Assembly (NCBI RefSeq): GCF_003217255.1
Contig: NZ_QJTE01000002.1
Coordinates: 62,001 to 126,000 of the forward strand
Source: Pseudoroseicyclus aestuarii
GTDB taxonomy: Bacteria; Pseudomonadota; Alphaproteobacteria; Rhodobacterales; Rhodobacteraceae
Length of the DNA: 64,000 nt
Direction of reading: 5' to 3'
Shown here in pieces: positions 20,447 through 27,871 of this stretch (the first letter of the stretch is position 1; each line of letters opens with the position of its first letter). The position numbers and the translations under genes are program-made. The notes beneath the pieces were generated by a model that did no database searches, had not been told where the DNA came from, and was given only the letters and a program-made list of their open reading frames with translations.

Positions 20447-21070
20447 ATGCGCCTTCTCCCCGGCATCGCCCTCATGGGGCTCGTCGTCGTTACATCGAAC
20501 ATCCTCGTCAATTTCCTGATCCTCGACGGGCTCTTGACCTGGGGCGCCGTCACCTATCCGATCGCCTTTCTCATCACCGACGTGACCAACCGCTGGTACG
20601 GGCCCGCCGCCGCGCGGCGCGTCGTGCTGGCCGGCTTCGTCACCGGCATCCTGTGCTCGCTGATCGGCACGCAGGTGCAGCTGGAATACGGCCCCGCCGT
20701 CACGCTGCGCGTCGCCGTCGCCTCGGGCGCCGGCTTCCTGGCGGCACAGCTTCTGGACGTCGGCGTCTTCGACCGGCTCCGGCAGGGCAGCTGGTGGCGC
20801 GCGCCCCTCGCCTCGACCCTCGTGGGGGCGAGCGTGGATACGGCGCTCTTCTTCACCATCTCCTTCGCGGGCTTCATCAGCTTCGGCCCCGCCGCCGATG
20901 CCGCGACCGCCTGGGGCCGCGAGGCCGCGCCGCTTCTGCTGGCCGGGCCCGAGGTGCCGCTTTGGGTCAGCCTCGCGCTGGCCGACTGGTGCGTGAAGAT
21001 CACGCTGGCGATGATCGCGCTGATCCCCTTCCGCCTGATTATTAGGCAGCGCCCCTCTGCGCCGGCCTGA
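20447..21070 (+). CDS. VUT/YhhQ family transporter, probable queuosine-precursor importer
   Basis: 207 residues from ATG 20447 with about six membrane segments. The family marks VVVTSNILVNF, TYPIAFLITDVTNRWYG and WCVKITLAMIALIPFR are present. YhhQ of E. coli imports preQ0/preQ1 for tRNA queuosine; the same role is likely here. I saw no preQ1 riboswitch upstream. An in-frame extension to 20339 would add a basic stretch but no family residues, so I prefer the internal start. Confidence 0.87.
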   Translation: MRLLPGIALMGLVVVTSNILVNFLILDGLLTWGAVTYPIAFLITDVTNRWYGPAAARRVVLAGFVTGILCSLIGTQVQLEYGPAVTLRVAVASGAGFLAAQLLDVGVFDRLRQGSWWRAPLASTLVGASVDTALFFTISFAGFISFGPAADAATAWGREAAPLLLAGPEVPLWVSLALADWCVKITLAMIALIPFRLIIRQRPSAPA

Positions 21071-21170
21071 GGCCCTGCCGGAGACGCGGATCACGCGGCA
21101 TTTTATTTGACATGCGCGTCCGGGGTGTCAGCCTGATCCATAGGCGAAACATCAGAAAGGAGGTGATCCA

Positions 21171-21227
21171 GTGTCTAAAGAGGTATTGGAGAAGGGTGTC
21201 GGGACAGCTCGGGGGACGCGCGACTGA
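21171..21227 (+). CDS. Candidate 18-codon small ORF under a maximal Shine-Dalgarno
   Basis: GTG 21171 lies seven bases after AGGAGG and opens an 18-residue frame (starting VSKEVLEKG, ending TRD). Its codons (TCT, AAA, GTA, TTG, ACA) are unlike the GC-rich usage around it. An alternative frame, ATG 21112 to TAA 21270 (52 residues, Arg-rich with C-terminal SDLRVDTV), has more ordinary codons but no SD. Neither has a recognised homologue known to me. Confidence 0.3.
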   Translation: MSKEVLEKGVGTARGTRD

Positions 21228-21294
21228 GGCAGCCCTCGGTGGCAGTGACCTGCGGGTGGATACGGTCTAACCGGCCCACCTCCTGATCTTCTGG

Positions 21295-21329
21295 AAAGGG
21301 CCGTCCCATCGCCGGGGCGGCCCTTTTTT
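21295..21329 (+). terminator. Intrinsic terminator of the short structured unit
   Basis: AAAGGGCCG pairs with CGGCCCTTT, extended by an inner CCC/GGG, followed by a run of six T (21324-21329). It ends 12 bases before the stop of the convergent membrane-protein gene. Confidence 0.9.
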
Positions 21330-21341
21330 CATTGCGCAAGC

Positions 21342-23192
21342 CTAGAGGCCGACTTCCGCCTCGGCCTCGTCGATGGCGTCCAGGATCTGCGCCTCGAACT
21401 CGGCCCGGCCCAGCTGCTCCTCGAGCGACAGAAGCAGGTAATCGACGCCGAGGCTGACCGTGACGCCGCCGATGACCCCGCCGACAAAGGCCCCGACAAC
21501 GGTGCCCGCACCGGGCACGACGCTGCCGATGGTCCCGCCGGCCAGCGCCCCGGCCGCCGCACCGCCGCCACCGCCGACCAGCTTGCCGCCGGCCAGCTTG
21601 GCCAGGGCCTGAGCGGCCAGCTTGACCGTGCCCTTCGCGCTGAGCTTGGCCATGACCTTCGCGCCGATGGCCCCGGCGAGCGCACCCCCGGCAAGGCCCC
21701 CGGCCCCGCTCAGGGCCAGACGCTCCGGCAGAGCAATGGCGCCCTCCGGCAGGGTCGGCAGGCCCAGGGGCGGGGCGACCAGCTGCACTGAAGCCCCCTC
21801 GGGCAGGTTCAGCGGATCGGCCAGCAGCGCGGCCCGCTGCGCCTCGAACCGCGCGGCGGCCTCTGCCGCCAAGGCGCGGGCCTGCGCCGCCTGCGCCTGC
21901 GCGGCATCGAAGGCCCCGCCGGCCAGCACCGTCTCGGTGAAGCGGTCCTGCAGGTAGGCCTCGGCATCCCCGATCAGCAGGTGGCCCGTGCGCAGGTATT
22001 CCGCCGGCAGGCTGTAGTACCAGTCGAGGAAGGCGGGCACCTGCCCGCGCGCGGCGTCGAAGCCGGCGGCCATGGCCTCTCCCAACTGGGCATCGGCGGC
22101 GTCGATCTCGGCCTGCACCTCGGCCCGCAGCGCCTCGAGGCGGGCCGTGGTGCCGGGGGCGAAGAAAGCATCGGCGATCCGCTCCGCCTCTATCGCCTGC
22201 CGTAGGCGCGCGGGCCCGGGCAGGCGCGGCACCGCCCCCTCCTGCCCCGGCAGCGCGGGGAGGTCGGCGGCGCCCGGCGCGCCCGGCGCTTGCGCCTGCA
22301 GCTGAACCTGCGGTCCGGCGGCGCCGGCCGCCCGCTCTCCCAGCGCGAGGCCCTCGGCCAGCACGGCCAAGGCCAGCACCGCGATGAAGCCGGCAAGTGC
22401 GACCTGCCCGCGGCGCAGCGGCGGCGGCACGGGGTCTGCGCTGGCGCCGAAAAGACGCCGCAACTCCGCCCGCCGCAGCAGGCAGGCGCCGAAGATCAAC
22501 GCGAGCCCGAGGTAGTAGGCGAACCCCGCCGCCGCCTGCCAGAGCGTCACCGGCAGGCCCCAGCCCAGCCGCCCGGCATAGCCCGCCGCCGCGGCCTCGG
22601 CGCCCGAGAGGATCGCGGCGGCATCGGTGATCCAGGCGACGAGGGCCGAGGGCCCGTGGTAGCTGCCCTGCGCCGCGACCGCCGATGACAGCGCGCCGGG
22701 CAAAGCCGCCACGCCCACCGCCAGCCGCAGCGCCGTCAGCAGCACCGCCGCCAGCAGCGACCCGCCCCAGATCGCGGCGGCGGGCCGGGCAAAGGGTTTC
22801 AGCGCCGGCCCGACCATCCGCGTCGCGGCCCAGGCGCCCAGCGGCATCGCCAGCGCGGCAAGGCCGAGGTCGACCGTCACCAGCGCCCCGCGCCCCACCG
22901 CATCCGCCAACAGCGTCGCCCCCGCCCAGAGCGCCAGCGGTACCGCCAGCACCAGCCGCAGCGCCCAGCCCGAAAGCCAGCCGCGCCATGGCGCCCCCTC
23001 TTCGAACAGCGAGAGGAAATGCGCCCGCCGGACGGAGGCGAGGTAGGCCAGCGTCAGCCAGAGCGGCGCCGCGACGACCCCCGCCAGCAGCCCCGCCTCG
23101 AGCGCGCTCGCCGTGCCCGCGCGCGCCGCCAGCGCCCAGACGAGGGCGAGGATCGCGAGGACCCGGATCAGGTAAGCTGTGCCCCTCGTCAC
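21342..23192 (-). CDS. Large unknown membrane protein with glycine-zipper C-terminal domain
   Basis: 616 residues, not recognised. Residues 1-280 contain about seven or eight hydrophobic segments. About 285-430 is soluble and helical, beginning with a Gln/Ala/Pro-rich stretch and containing YYSLPAEYLRTGHLL. About 480-590 is a Gly/Ala-rich membrane-type region with G-x-x-x-G repeats (GGLAGGALAGAIGAK, AAAGALAGGTIGS, GAFVGGVIGG). The acidic tail reads QILDAIDEAEAEVGL. The start is GTG 23192 with GGGAGGG at good spacing. It is divergent from arfB and convergent with the structured unit. The glycine zippers suggest a pore or self-association, which is inference only. Confidence 0.8.
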   Translation of the reverse strand: MTRGTAYLIRVLAILALVWALAARAGTASALEAGLLAGVVAAPLWLTLAYLASVRRAHFLSLFEEGAPWRGWLSGWALRLVLAVPLALWAGATLLADAVGRGALVTVDLGLAALAMPLGAWAATRMVGPALKPFARPAAAIWGGSLLAAVLLTALRLAVGVAALPGALSSAVAAQGSYHGPSALVAWITDAAAILSGAEAAAAGYAGRLGWGLPVTLWQAAAGFAYYLGLALIFGACLLRRAELRRLFGASADPVPPPLRRGQVALAGFIAVLALAVLAEGLALGERAAGAAGPQVQLQAQAPGAPGAADLPALPGQEGAVPRLPGPARLRQAIEAERIADAFFAPGTTARLEALRAEVQAEIDAADAQLGEAMAAGFDAARGQVPAFLDWYYSLPAEYLRTGHLLIGDAEAYLQDRFTETVLAGGAFDAAQAQAAQARALAAEAAARFEAQRAALLADPLNLPEGASVQLVAPPLGLPTLPEGAIALPERLALSGAGGLAGGALAGAIGAKVMAKLSAKGTVKLAAQALAKLAGGKLVGGGGGAAAGALAGGTIGSVVPGAGTVVGAFVGGVIGGVTVSLGVDYLLLSLEEQLGRAEFEAQILDAIDEAEAEVGL

Positions 23193-23310
23193 GCGGGCCC
23201 TCCCTCGACGCCCTGCGCCCAGCGGCTATTGTGCCGGGGACGCGGGACGGGTTTAGCGGCCTTCCGCGCGGAAGGCGACGGAAACGACGGGAACGGCAAG
23301 GGGGGCGCGC

Positions 23311-23724
23311 ATGCTGCGCATCGACGACAGGATCGCGCTGGAGGAATGGGAGATTACGGAAAGCTTCGCCCGCGCCTCTGGCCCCGGCGGGCAGAACGTC
23401 AACAAGGTCTCGACCGCCGTCGAGCTGCGCTTCGAGGCCGAGCGCAGCCCCTCCCTCCCCGATCCCGTCAAGCGCCGCCTGCGCCGCCTTGCGGGCCGCC
23501 GCTGGACCGCCGAGGGCGCGGTGGTGATCTTCGTGCAGGACACCCGCTCTCAGGCCCGCAACCGCGAGCTGGCGCGCGAGCGTCTGGCCGAGCTGGTGCT
23601 GAAGGCGACCCATGTCCCGAAACGCCGCGTGCCGACGAAGCCGACCTACGGGTCGAAGATGCGGCGGCTGGAGGGGAAGAAGCAGCGGGGGCAGGTGAAG
23701 GCGCTGAGGGGGAAGGTGGAGTAA
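23311..23724 (+). CDS. arfB: Alternative ribosome-rescue factor B (peptidyl-tRNA hydrolase ArfB/YaeJ)
   Basis: 137 residues. Hydrolyses peptidyl-tRNA on ribosomes stalled at mRNA ends. The catalytic Gly-Gly-Gln is at about residues 26-28 in SGPGGQNVNKVST, with RF-like flanking sequence but no codon-recognition domain. The basic C-terminal tail (about 105-137, KPTYGSKMRRLEGKKQRGQ) is the part that enters the empty mRNA channel. It is monocistronic and divergent from the 616-residue membrane protein. The adjoining AT-rich island begins just after its stop. Confidence 0.95.
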   Translation: MLRIDDRIALEEWEITESFARASGPGGQNVNKVSTAVELRFEAERSPSLPDPVKRRLRRLAGRRWTAEGAVVIFVQDTRSQARNRELARERLAELVLKATHVPKRRVPTKPTYGSKMRRLEGKKQRGQVKALRGKVE

Positions 23725-23764
23725 TGAGCACTGCCGCAATTATAACAGCTCGGTAATTAAAGGC

Positions 23765-24775
23765 TCAGCCCACCCAAAACCTGAACAAAGCGCTTGCTAT
23801 TAAATTAAGAGCTATAGCTGATAGTCCGGTCAGAGCAATCCATGCGATAAAAACTAATTTCGCCTTTCTTTGAGAGACTTTCTGTTCCGCAATAAGATTC
23901 TCATCACCTTTATTCAACAGGAGATACGACATAGGTCTCACCCTATCAACATACACCTCCAACGCCTTTCCGCAGACGTAACCTAGTGATGTAGCCATAA
24001 CCAGACCAAGCAGCGCTGAATAAAGCAGTTCATTATACGTTTGCATATGGTGAGCTGTAGGCTCGCTCGTTGATAGCAGCACAGGCTGTGCGGCAATATA
24101 GTAAAGCACCGAAACTAGCAGAGCGGCGGAACATATGCTGATAGTTAGGAAGTGAAAGTGATGACTGTGGCGCTGAAGAAACTTTAGCCACGCCGGCTTC
24201 TCAACAATGGTAAGGCTATCAACCCATTCAGAAACCTGCGCTTGGAAGTGCCTAGCTGCCGCATAGTCTACATACGTTATTTTTGAATGGCCGTGCAGAT
24301 TTTGCGCCATGAGGCCTAGGGAATAATTTCCATAGTCCGTGGTTTTGGCTTTACGAAACGCCCCGACCGGTGATGGTAGATCCACCTCAAGCTTATACTG
24401 AAGCGTCTGATTACTACCAGCCGGTATCAAAATAAAGTTGTACTCCAGCGTAAGATTTAAAGTGGCAGACGGGTTTCCGACATTGAACAACTTAAATCTA
24501 GAGAAGCTACTAAAAACCTCCCTTTGGCCATTGACGTAGACCACTGTGACAGCGCAATTGCCGATCTTGGCTCCATATGAAGCTAGGCACTGCTCGATCT
24601 TGAAATTCAGCTGAATGAGATCTTCAAACGATATGCGATACCCCGGACCGATGCAGTCCCGCAGCTGCTCCTTTCGACCAGTGAGTTCGTTGTAGATCGA
24701 CTGCAAATCGTGAAAAGTGAGGGAAGTATTTGACTGCCCAATATTAACAATTTCTTCGTTATGACCGTCTGCCAA
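23765..24775 (-). CDS. AT-rich orphan gene, unknown protein with C-terminal membrane segments
   Basis: 336 residues, not recognised. Residues 1-205 are soluble with a beta-rich middle (VTVVYVNGQREVF, LNLTLEYNFILIP). Three hydrophobic segments follow, about 208-230, 250-270 and 308-330, with the loop EVYVDRVRPMSYLLL between the last two. Base composition is strikingly lower in G+C than all neighbours and codons such as AAA, ATA, TTA and AAT are frequent, so horizontal acquisition is likely. The start is TTG 24775 behind AGGGGGG. No transposase, tRNA or partner gene is adjacent; the island is about 23730-24830. A stand-alone defence or surface function is possible but unsupported. Confidence 0.8.
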   Translation of the reverse strand: MADGHNEEIVNIGQSNTSLTFHDLQSIYNELTGRKEQLRDCIGPGYRISFEDLIQLNFKIEQCLASYGAKIGNCAVTVVYVNGQREVFSSFSRFKLFNVGNPSATLNLTLEYNFILIPAGSNQTLQYKLEVDLPSPVGAFRKAKTTDYGNYSLGLMAQNLHGHSKITYVDYAAARHFQAQVSEWVDSLTIVEKPAWLKFLQRHSHHFHFLTISICSAALLVSVLYYIAAQPVLLSTSEPTAHHMQTYNELLYSALLGLVMATSLGYVCGKALEVYVDRVRPMSYLLLNKGDENLIAEQKVSQRKAKLVFIAWIALTGLSAIALNLIASALFRFWVG

Positions 24776-24785
24776 ACCGAATCAC

Positions 24786-24806
24786 CCCCCCTAAAAAACA
24801 CTAGGG
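24786..24806 (-). terminator. Hairpin between pncB and the AT-rich gene
   Basis: CCCCTA / TAGGGG arms around a loop of T/G, placed after the pncB stop on the minus strand and overlapping the leader and SD of the AT-rich gene. There is no T-run beyond the stem. It may mark the junction of the acquired segment. Confidence 0.35.
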
Positions 24807-24826
24807 GCTATACTAGTGGTTGAAAT

Positions 24827-26119
24827 TCACACCACAACCTCCCGCTCCGCCTGCGCCCCGACCCCAAACACCCGCTTGTAGCGCGCCACTTCCGCCTCCG
24901 GGCCCATGGCCTTGCGCGGGTTGTCCGAGAGCTTGACCGTCGGGCGGCCCTCGGCGGCGACGGCCTTGCAGACGAGGGAGAAGGGCGCCAGCGCGTCGCC
25001 CTTCGTCAGGCCGATGAAATCGTTGGTCAGCAGCGTGCCCCAGCCGAAGCTGACCTTGACCCGCCCCGAAAACCGCTGCGCGAGGGAAGTCATGGCCGCG
25101 ACGTCCAGCCCGTCCGAGAAGATGACCAGCTTCTCGCGAGGGTCCTCGCCGCGGCTTTCCCACCAGCGGATCGCGGTCTCGGCGGCCTGCACCGGATCGC
25201 CGCTGTCGATGCGGATCCCGGTCCATGAGGTCAGCCAGTCCGGCGCATGCTCCAGAAACCCCGGCGTGCCGTAGGTGTCGGGCAGGATGATGCGCAGGTT
25301 GCCCTCGTGCTCTTCCTGCCAGTCGCGCAGCACTTCGTAGGGGGTACGGGCCAGCGCCTCGTCGCCCTCGGCGAGGGCGGCATAGACCATCGGCAGCTCG
25401 TGCGCATTGGTGCCGATCGCCTCGAGGTCGCGGTTCTTGGCGATCAGGCAGTTCGAGGTGCCGGTAAAGGCCTCGCCCAGCCCCTCGGTCATCGCCTGCA
25501 CGCACCAGTCCTGCCAGAGGAAGGAGTGCCGGCGCCGGGTGCCGAAATCGGCGATCTTCAGGTCGGGCACCTCGCGCAGCACCTCGATCTTTTCCCACAG
25601 CTTGGTCATCGCGCGGGCGTAGAGCACCTGAAGCTCGAAGCGGCCCATGCGCTCCAGCACGGCGCGGGAGCGCAGCTCCATCAGCACGGACAGCGCCGGG
25701 ATCTCCCACAGCATGACCTCGGGCCAGGTGCCCTCGAAGGTCAGCTCGTACTGGCCGTCCTTCTTTTCCAGCTGGTAGGGCGGCAGGCGCAGCCCCTCGA
25801 ACCAATCCATGAACTCGGGCCGGAACATCTGCCGCTTGCCGTAGAAGGTATTGCCCCGCATCCATGTGCTTTCCCCGCGGCTGAGCGAGAGGGAGCGGAT
25901 GTGATCGAGCTGCTGGCGCAGCTCTCCCTCGTCGATCAGCTCGGCCAGGCGCACGTCCTTCGAGCGGTTGATCAGCGAGAAGGTGACCCGCGTGTTGCGG
26001 TGCCGCAGGAACACCGTCTGGCACATCAGCAGCTTGTAGAAATCGGTATCGATCAGGGATCGGACGATCGGGTCGATCTTCCAGCGGTGGTTCCAGACGC
26101 GCTCGGCGATATCGACCAT
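24827..26119 (-). CDS. pncB: Nicotinate phosphoribosyltransferase
   Basis: 430 residues. Converts nicotinate, PRPP and ATP to nicotinate mononucleotide in NAD salvage. Family marks are LIDTDFYKLLMCQTVF near the N-terminus, FGTRRRHSF (about residue 195), GTSNC, and the phosphate-binding RIDSGDPVQ (about 305) and SFGWGTLLTND. ATG 26119 is chosen for GGAGG at good spacing; the TTG one codon upstream is less likely. With pncA (27262) it completes the nicotinamide-to-NaMN branch. Confidence 0.95.
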   Translation of the reverse strand: MVDIAERVWNHRWKIDPIVRSLIDTDFYKLLMCQTVFLRHRNTRVTFSLINRSKDVRLAELIDEGELRQQLDHIRSLSLSRGESTWMRGNTFYGKRQMFRPEFMDWFEGLRLPPYQLEKKDGQYELTFEGTWPEVMLWEIPALSVLMELRSRAVLERMGRFELQVLYARAMTKLWEKIEVLREVPDLKIADFGTRRRHSFLWQDWCVQAMTEGLGEAFTGTSNCLIAKNRDLEAIGTNAHELPMVYAALAEGDEALARTPYEVLRDWQEEHEGNLRIILPDTYGTPGFLEHAPDWLTSWTGIRIDSGDPVQAAETAIRWWESRGEDPREKLVIFSDGLDVAAMTSLAQRFSGRVKVSFGWGTLLTNDFIGLTKGDALAPFSLVCKAVAAEGRPTVKLSDNPRKAMGPEAEVARYKRVFGVGAQAEREVVV

Positions 26120-26238
26120 CAAGGCCTCCCATTCCTCGGACAGGGACTAGGGCAGAGCGGGGCGGGCTTGTAAAGTCGCCGGAACGGCCCCTGCCCCGGC
26201 GCGTTTGCCCCGCAGCCGATCAGACAGGAGGTCCAGCC

Positions 26239-27246
26239 ATGACCGAACCGACCCAGAGCCGCCCGGGCGAGGCCCCCGCGGGTGATCCCAGCACAGCCGA
26301 GCAAGGCAGCGGCGAGACCATGCGCGTGGTGCGGCTGCACCGCTTCGGCGGGCCAGAGGTGCTGCAGCTCGACGAGGTGGAGCGGCCGGTGCCCGGGCCG
26401 GGACAGCTTTTGGTGCGGGTCTTCGCCTCCAGCGTGAACCCGGTGGACTGGAAGATCCGCGAGGGCGGCTTTCCGCCCGTGGGCGAGGACGCCCTGCCCT
26501 TCGCCATGGGACGCGACGTCTCGGGCGTCGTCGCGGCGCGCGGCCAGGGCATCGACAGCTTCGATGACGGCGCCGAGGTCATCGCGATGACGCGGATCGG
26601 CCGCGGCGCCTATGCGCAATACGCCATCGTCGAGCCGGGCGATGCCGCCGCCAAGCCCGCCTCCCTAGGCCACGAGGAGGCCGCCTGCCTGCCGCTGGCC
26701 GGGCTGACCGCCTGGCAGGCCCTGATCGACCACGGCGGGCTGCAGGAGGGGCAGCGGGTGCTGATCCAGGGCGCCAGCGGCGGCGTCGGCCATGTCGCGG
26801 TGCAGATCGCGCGAGACCGCGGCGCCGAGGTCATCGTCACCGCCCGCAGCGAGGATGAGGCCTTCCTCAAGGAATGCGGCGCCGCCGAGGTGATCGACTA
26901 CCGCTCCGAGCGGTTCGAGGATCGCGCGGGCGCGGTGGATCTCGTGATCGACCTCGTGGGGGGTGAGACGCTCTCCCGCTCCTACGGCGTGCTCAAGCAG
27001 GGCGGCCGGCTGGTCTCGGTCGTGGCAAAGCCGGACGAGGCGGCGCTGGCAGAGCGCGGCGCGACCGGCACGATCTTCATGGCCGACGAAAGCGGTGTCC
27101 AGCTCGACGAGCTCATGCGGATGGTCGAGCAGGGCCGGCTGACGCTGCGCCTCGACCGAAGCTACCCGCTGGACAAGGCCGCCGAGGCGCAGGAGGCCCA
27201 GAAGACAGAGCATGTGCAGGGCAAGATCGCCCTCAGCATCCCCTGA
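26239..27246 (+). CDS. NADP-dependent zinc-free alcohol dehydrogenase/quinone reductase (MDR superfamily)
   Basis: 335 residues. The MDR catalytic fold carries SSVNPVDWKIREGG and GRDVSGVVAARG in the N-terminal half, and the nucleotide-binding loop VLIQGASGGVGHVAVQIA (about residues 175-192). No structural-zinc Cys cluster is seen, which fits the quinone oxidoreductase branch. A hydrophilic 27-residue N-terminal extension precedes MRVVRLHRFGGPEV; the true start could be that internal ATG at 26320. It lies between pncB and pncA but on the opposite strand. Confidence 0.9.
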   Translation: MTEPTQSRPGEAPAGDPSTAEQGSGETMRVVRLHRFGGPEVLQLDEVERPVPGPGQLLVRVFASSVNPVDWKIREGGFPPVGEDALPFAMGRDVSGVVAARGQGIDSFDDGAEVIAMTRIGRGAYAQYAIVEPGDAAAKPASLGHEEAACLPLAGLTAWQALIDHGGLQEGQRVLIQGASGGVGHVAVQIARDRGAEVIVTARSEDEAFLKECGAAEVIDYRSERFEDRAGAVDLVIDLVGGETLSRSYGVLKQGGRLVSVVAKPDEAALAERGATGTIFMADESGVQLDELMRMVEQGRLTLRLDRSYPLDKAAEAQEAQKTEHVQGKIALSIP

Positions 27247-27261
27247 CGCGCCGGGTGGCGG

Positions 27262-27861
27262 TCAGAGCACCGTCACCCCCGCCGCCGCCATCCGGTCCAG
27301 CATCGCCGCGCGGCTGCCGCGCAGGTCGATGGCCCGCGACAGGGCCGCCGGCACGGTGACGCGGTAGCCCAGCGCCGCCGCGTCCAGCGCCGACCAGGCG
27401 ACGCAGTAATCGAGGGCGAGGCCCACCAGCGTCACCGCCTCGATCCCCCCGGCCCGCAGCATCTCGTGCAGGCCGGTCGGCGTCTCGTGGTCGTTCTCGA
27501 AGAAGGCGGAGTAGCTGTCGATATCGGGGCGGAAGCCCTTGCGCACCACGGCGCCCACATCGCGCAGGTCCGGGTGGAAGGCCGCGCCGGGCGTGTCCTG
27601 CACGCAGTGGTCGGGCCAGAGGACCTGCGGGCCATAGGGCATCTCGATCTCGTCGAAAGGCGCCCGCCCGTCATGGCTCGAGGCAAAGCTGGAATGGCCG
27701 GGCGTGTGCCAGTCCTGCGTGCGGATGACGGTGGCGAAGTCCTCCATGGCGGCATTGATGCCGGGGATGACGGCGTCCCCCTCCTCGACCGGCAGGGCGC
27801 CGCCGGGGCAGAAGTCGTTCTGCACGTCGATCACGATCAGGGCTTCGGTGGCGTCACGCAT
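27262..27861 (-). CDS. pncA: Nicotinamidase/pyrazinamidase
   Basis: 199 residues from ATG 27861. Deamidates nicotinamide to nicotinate, feeding PncB. The catalytic triad is visible: Asp in VIDVQNDFCPGG, Lys/Asp region WPDHCVQDTPGA, and Cys in GLALDYCVAWSA. The metal ligands sit in QDWHTPGHSSF (Asp-x-His-x-x-x-His). It begins 10 bases after the mnmH stop, so it is probably the second gene of an mnmH-pncA transcript. Confidence 0.94.
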   Translation of the reverse strand: MRDATEALIVIDVQNDFCPGGALPVEEGDAVIPGINAAMEDFATVIRTQDWHTPGHSSFASSHDGRAPFDEIEMPYGPQVLWPDHCVQDTPGAAFHPDLRDVGAVVRKGFRPDIDSYSAFFENDHETPTGLHEMLRAGGIEAVTLVGLALDYCVAWSALDAAALGYRVTVPAALSRAIDLRGSRAAMLDRMAAAGVTVL

Positions 27862-27871
27862 GGCAGTCTCC

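Larger units (their letters stand above)
21107..21329 (+). ncRNA. Candidate structured short transcript with SD / anti-SD switch
   Basis: A compact unit between convergent genes. It has a TTGACA box (21107-21112); an 18-base stretch AGAAAGGAGGTGATCCAG (21154-21171) equal to the reverse complement of the usual rhodobacterial 16S 3' end; a distal CACCTCCT-GATC-TTCT (21277-21292) able to pair with AGAA-AGGAGGTG; a hairpin GGGTGG-ATA-CGGT-CTA-ACCG-G-CCCACC (21254-21280) that shares bases with that anti-SD, so the two folds exclude each other; and a strong terminator (21295-21329). The -10 is not obvious. Function unknown. It could be the leader and body of a tiny gene, or a ribosome-interacting RNA. 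Confidence 0.5.

Noticed and set aside
21154-21171. Remnant of an rRNA operon (match to the 16S 3' end complement)
   Set aside because: No other 16S, ITS or 23S sequence flanks the 18 bases, and the position just before GTG fits a Shine-Dalgarno.
21175-23739. 854-codon minus-strand frame overlapping the 616-residue membrane protein and arfB
   Set aside because: The 616-residue frame has coherent membrane segments and a good SD, and arfB is certain on the other strand; the long frame is Arg/Gly/Ala filler.
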